DNA of 6,255 nt from Bacteroidetes bacterium QS_8_64_10 (GTDB taxonomy: Bacteria; Bacteroidota; Rhodothermia; Rhodothermales; Salinibacteraceae): contig PXTQ01000009.1 of NCBI GenBank assembly GCA_003022505.1, positions 13,097 to 19,351 on the forward strand, written 5' to 3'. How positions within the stretch are numbered: position 1 is the stretch's first letter; each line of letters opens with the position of its first letter. Below are positions 4,260 to 6,255 of this stretch, piece by piece. The notes beneath the pieces are model-generated. The model saw only the letters and a list, made by a program, of their open reading frames with translations, was not told the origin of the DNA and did not search any database. Position numbers and translations under genes: made by a program.

Positions 4260-6255
4260 ATGGACACGCTACGCACGACGACCGCCGTTCTCATTATTGT
4301 CCTCCCGCTCGTCGGCCTCGCCCCGCAGGGTACTGCCGCGCAGGGGTCTCAAAACCACAACGTCTCCCCCGTGGGCCGGTGGACGGAAGGGCCAAGCCTG
4401 ACCGCAACCGTGAGGGACGACCTCGCGTACGTCGGCAACGGCCCATCCCTGGAGATTGTAGAGGTCTCCGATCCTGCTAATCCTGCTGGGCAAGGCCGCG
4501 TGTCGTTTCCCGGTCTCACCGATCCTACCAATCCACAGAAGGTCGGCACTTTCGCCGACGGTAACATCTTTGAGATGGCGGCGGCGGGCGATCACGCGTA
4601 CCTCGCTGCGGGCGCGGATGGCCTGCGGGTGCTCGACATCTCCGACCCCACCGACCCGCAACAGGTCGGTCACCTGGAGAACTCCGAGTTTGGCAGCTCA
4701 TCTCAGGGAGTAGCGGTGGCGGGCAACTACGCTTACGTCGCCAACGACCAAGCCGGATTACGAGTGGTTGACGTCTCTGCCCCTGCTAACCCGCAGCAGG
4801 TCGACAATTCGGTGCTCGCCCGTCGAGCGAAGGACGTAGCCGTGCAAGGCGACTCCGCCTATGTCGCCACAACCTCTGAGGAAGCGGACGATGAGGACCT
4901 GTATGTGATCGACATTTCCGACCCCACCGACTCGCAGTATGCCGGCGACATCAATACCGACGACACTGCCCGTGAAGTAGCAGTGCAGGGCGACCACGCC
5001 TACCTTGCCACCAGCTGGGGCGTGCGGGTGATTGACGCCTCCGGTTCCACCGCTCCGAAGGACGTCGGCTTCTTCGAGGCCGACGGCTCGGCCTATGGCA
5101 TAGTAGCGCGAGATGGCCACGTGTACCTCGCTGCCGATTCCGGATTGCGGGTACTCGACATTACCAATCCTGCTGATCCGCAGCAGACCGGCATCTTCGA
5201 GGTCGGCGGGAACATCTTTAGTGCAGCAGCGCGAGACGACCATGCTTACGTCGCTGCCGGCTTCGGTGGATTACAGGTGCTCGACGTTTCCAATCCCGCC
5301 GATCCGCAGCAGGTCGGTTCCGTCGAAACCAATGGGGAAGCCGAGGACGTAGCGGTGGCGGGCGACCACGCCTACGTCGCCAGCAGCAACGGATTGCAGG
5401 TGGTCGACGTCTCCGATCCCACCAATCCGCAGCAAACCGACTCTCTGGAGACCGATGACAAGGGCGTTGCTGCGGGCATAGCGCTGGCGAGCGACCACGC
5501 CTACATCGCTAATCAGACCGCCTTCATCGGATTTAATATTGAATTGGGGGTCTTCGACGTCTCCGGCTTCACCGGCTCGCAGCAAGACGACGAGGTCACC
5601 ACGGGCAGCGCAGCTGTGGCAGTGCAGGACGGCTACCTCTACGTCGCAGATGCGGACCTGAAGGTGCTCGACGTTTCCGACCCCGCCAATCCCCAGGAGG
5701 TCGGCTCCTTTGAGACACAGGGGAGAGCCAAGGGGGTAGCAGTGGCGGGCGACTACGCCTACGTTGCCGATGGATACTCTGGGGCGGGCCTGCAGGTACT
5801 CGACGTCTCCGACCCCGCCAATCCCCAAGCGGTCGGCTCCTACGGCCCCGACGACGGCTCGCCCTTTAATGTAACGGTGGCGGGCGACTACGCCTATCTC
5901 GTCAACCAGAACGTTGGTCCGGAGGATCCCGACTTGCACGTGCTCGACGTTTCCGATCCCACCTATCCGAAGCAGGACGGTTTCTTTGAGGTCGGCGGTT
6001 CTCCCGAAGGCGTAACGGTGGCAAACGGTGTGATCTATTTTGCCACCGAGACGGCCGGGCTGTACGTGCTGGAGCGGAGCACCACCTCATCGAAGACGGT
6101 TGATGCCGACGGTCCCGTTGACTTCGGCGAAACGGGCGTGGATATCACCTTCTCCGACGTCAGCGGCTCCGGTGATGTGACCGTCGAGCGGTTCGGAACG
6201 CCCCCCGTAAGCCCCGACGGCATCAGCGAGGAGAACGTCAGCACCTATCGCTTCG
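4260..6255 (+). CDS. Secreted LVIvD-repeat beta-propeller protein (3' end outside the window)
   Basis: The frame is open from ATG 4260 to the window end, giving 665 codons without a stop. Residues 1-27 look like a Sec signal peptide: a short n-region with R5, a hydrophobic core (TTAVLIIVLPLVGLAP) and a TAA-QG cleavage site; no lipobox cysteine. Then come about 13 LVIvD repeats of roughly 40-50 residues with the pattern GLxVLDVSDPxNPQQVG ... GVAVAGDYAYVA, the clearest starting near residues 121, 166, 213, 254, 295, 337, 378, 466, 510 and 558, with weaker ones near 429 and 600. They are expected to build one or two beta-propellers outside the cytoplasm. The first unit (about residues 63-97) holds two D-P-x-N-P cores only about 20 residues apart, as if the middle was lost. 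From about 610 a different acidic, strand-rich domain begins (VDFGETGVDITFSDVSGSGD), which in this bacterial group can precede a C-terminal sorting domain; that end is not visible. Ligand and substrate are unknown. High Asp/Glu content suits a salty habitat. Confidence 0.9.
   Translation, partial: MDTLRTTTAVLIIVLPLVGLAPQGTAAQGSQNHNVSPVGRWTEGPSLTATVRDDLAYVGNGPSLEIVEVSDPANPAGQGRVSFPGLTDPTNPQKVGTFADGNIFEMAAAGDHAYLAAGADGLRVLDISDPTDPQQVGHLENSEFGSSSQGVAVAGNYAYVANDQAGLRVVDVSAPANPQQVDNSVLARRAKDVAVQGDSAYVATTSEEADDEDLYVIDISDPTDSQYAGDINTDDTAREVAVQGDHAYLATSWGVRVIDASGSTAPKDVGFFEADGSAYGIVARDGHVYLAADSGLRVLDITNPADPQQTGIFEVGGNIFSAAARDDHAYVAAGFGGLQVLDVSNPADPQQVGSVETNGEAEDVAVAGDHAYVASSNGLQVVDVSDPTNPQQTDSLETDDKGVAAGIALASDHAYIANQTAFIGFNIELGVFDVSGFTGSQQDDEVTTGSAAVAVQDGYLYVADADLKVLDVSDPANPQEVGSFETQGRAKGVAVAGDYAYVADGYSGAGLQVLDVSDPANPQAVGSYGPDDGSPFNVTVAGDYAYLVNQNVGPEDPDLHVLDVSDPTYPKQDGFFEVGGSPEGVTVANGVIYFATETAGLYVLERSTTSSKTVDADGPVDFGETGVDITFSDVSGSGDVTVERFGTPPVSPDGISEENVSTYRF

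Noticed and set aside
4758..5939. Several - strand frames under the LVIvD gene
   Set aside because: Their repeats are the antisense translation of the LVIvD coding repeats.
4620..6060. CRISPR-like or other DNA repeat array
   Set aside because: The periodicity (about 120-150 bases) is in frame with a protein repeat and varies at codon third positions; there are no identical repeats with unique spacers.

Overview
This is a high-GC bacterial window that most likely comes from the Bacteroidota/Rhodothermota side of the tree, probably a Rhodothermales (Salinibacter-like) organism. The reasons are an acidic secreted LVIvD-repeat protein with a C-terminal region of a style I associate with Rhodothermales exported proteins, weak or absent Shine-Dalgarno sequences, promoters of TTGACG-17-TACCTT type, and intergenic gaps filled with short, degenerate 7-8 nt repeats. 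The assignment is an inference, since no marker gene was searched.

Layout, all genes on the + strand. 1-92: intergenic tandem heptamer repeats. 93-563: mreD-like membrane protein of the cell-shape (Mre) machinery. 564-805: gap with octamer repeats and a large imperfect inverted repeat. 806-1681: free-standing tandem universal-stress-protein (UspA) protein. 1682-2400: a long gap holding a strong orphan promoter, a hairpin-rich stretch that may be a non-coding RNA, a weak terminator-like hairpin, a dispersed GTCATTGCGAG-type palindromic repeat and a candidate rho promoter. 2401-3472: transcription terminator gene rho, broken at about 2716-2720 by an internal deletion plus frameshift that removes the linker between the RNA-binding and ATPase domains. 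3473-3812: gap with repeats and two good promoters. 3813-4117: a small gene of unknown family broken by three single-base indels. 4118-4259: leader with another short-repeat tract. 4260 to the window end: a secreted beta-propeller protein of about 13 LVIvD repeats, cut by the window edge.

The genes do not form one obvious pathway: a cell-shape gene, a stress protein, a termination factor and an exported repeat protein, separated by gaps of about 140-720 bases, several with their own candidate promoters. The best second-look items are the disrupted rho, the cluster of lesions between 2716 and 4015, the promoter at 1735-1763 with no gene behind it, and the recurring short-period repeats near gene ends. 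I did not find a convincing defence system, mobile-element gene or CRISPR array. The lesions may be real decay or assembly errors; the sequence alone cannot decide.
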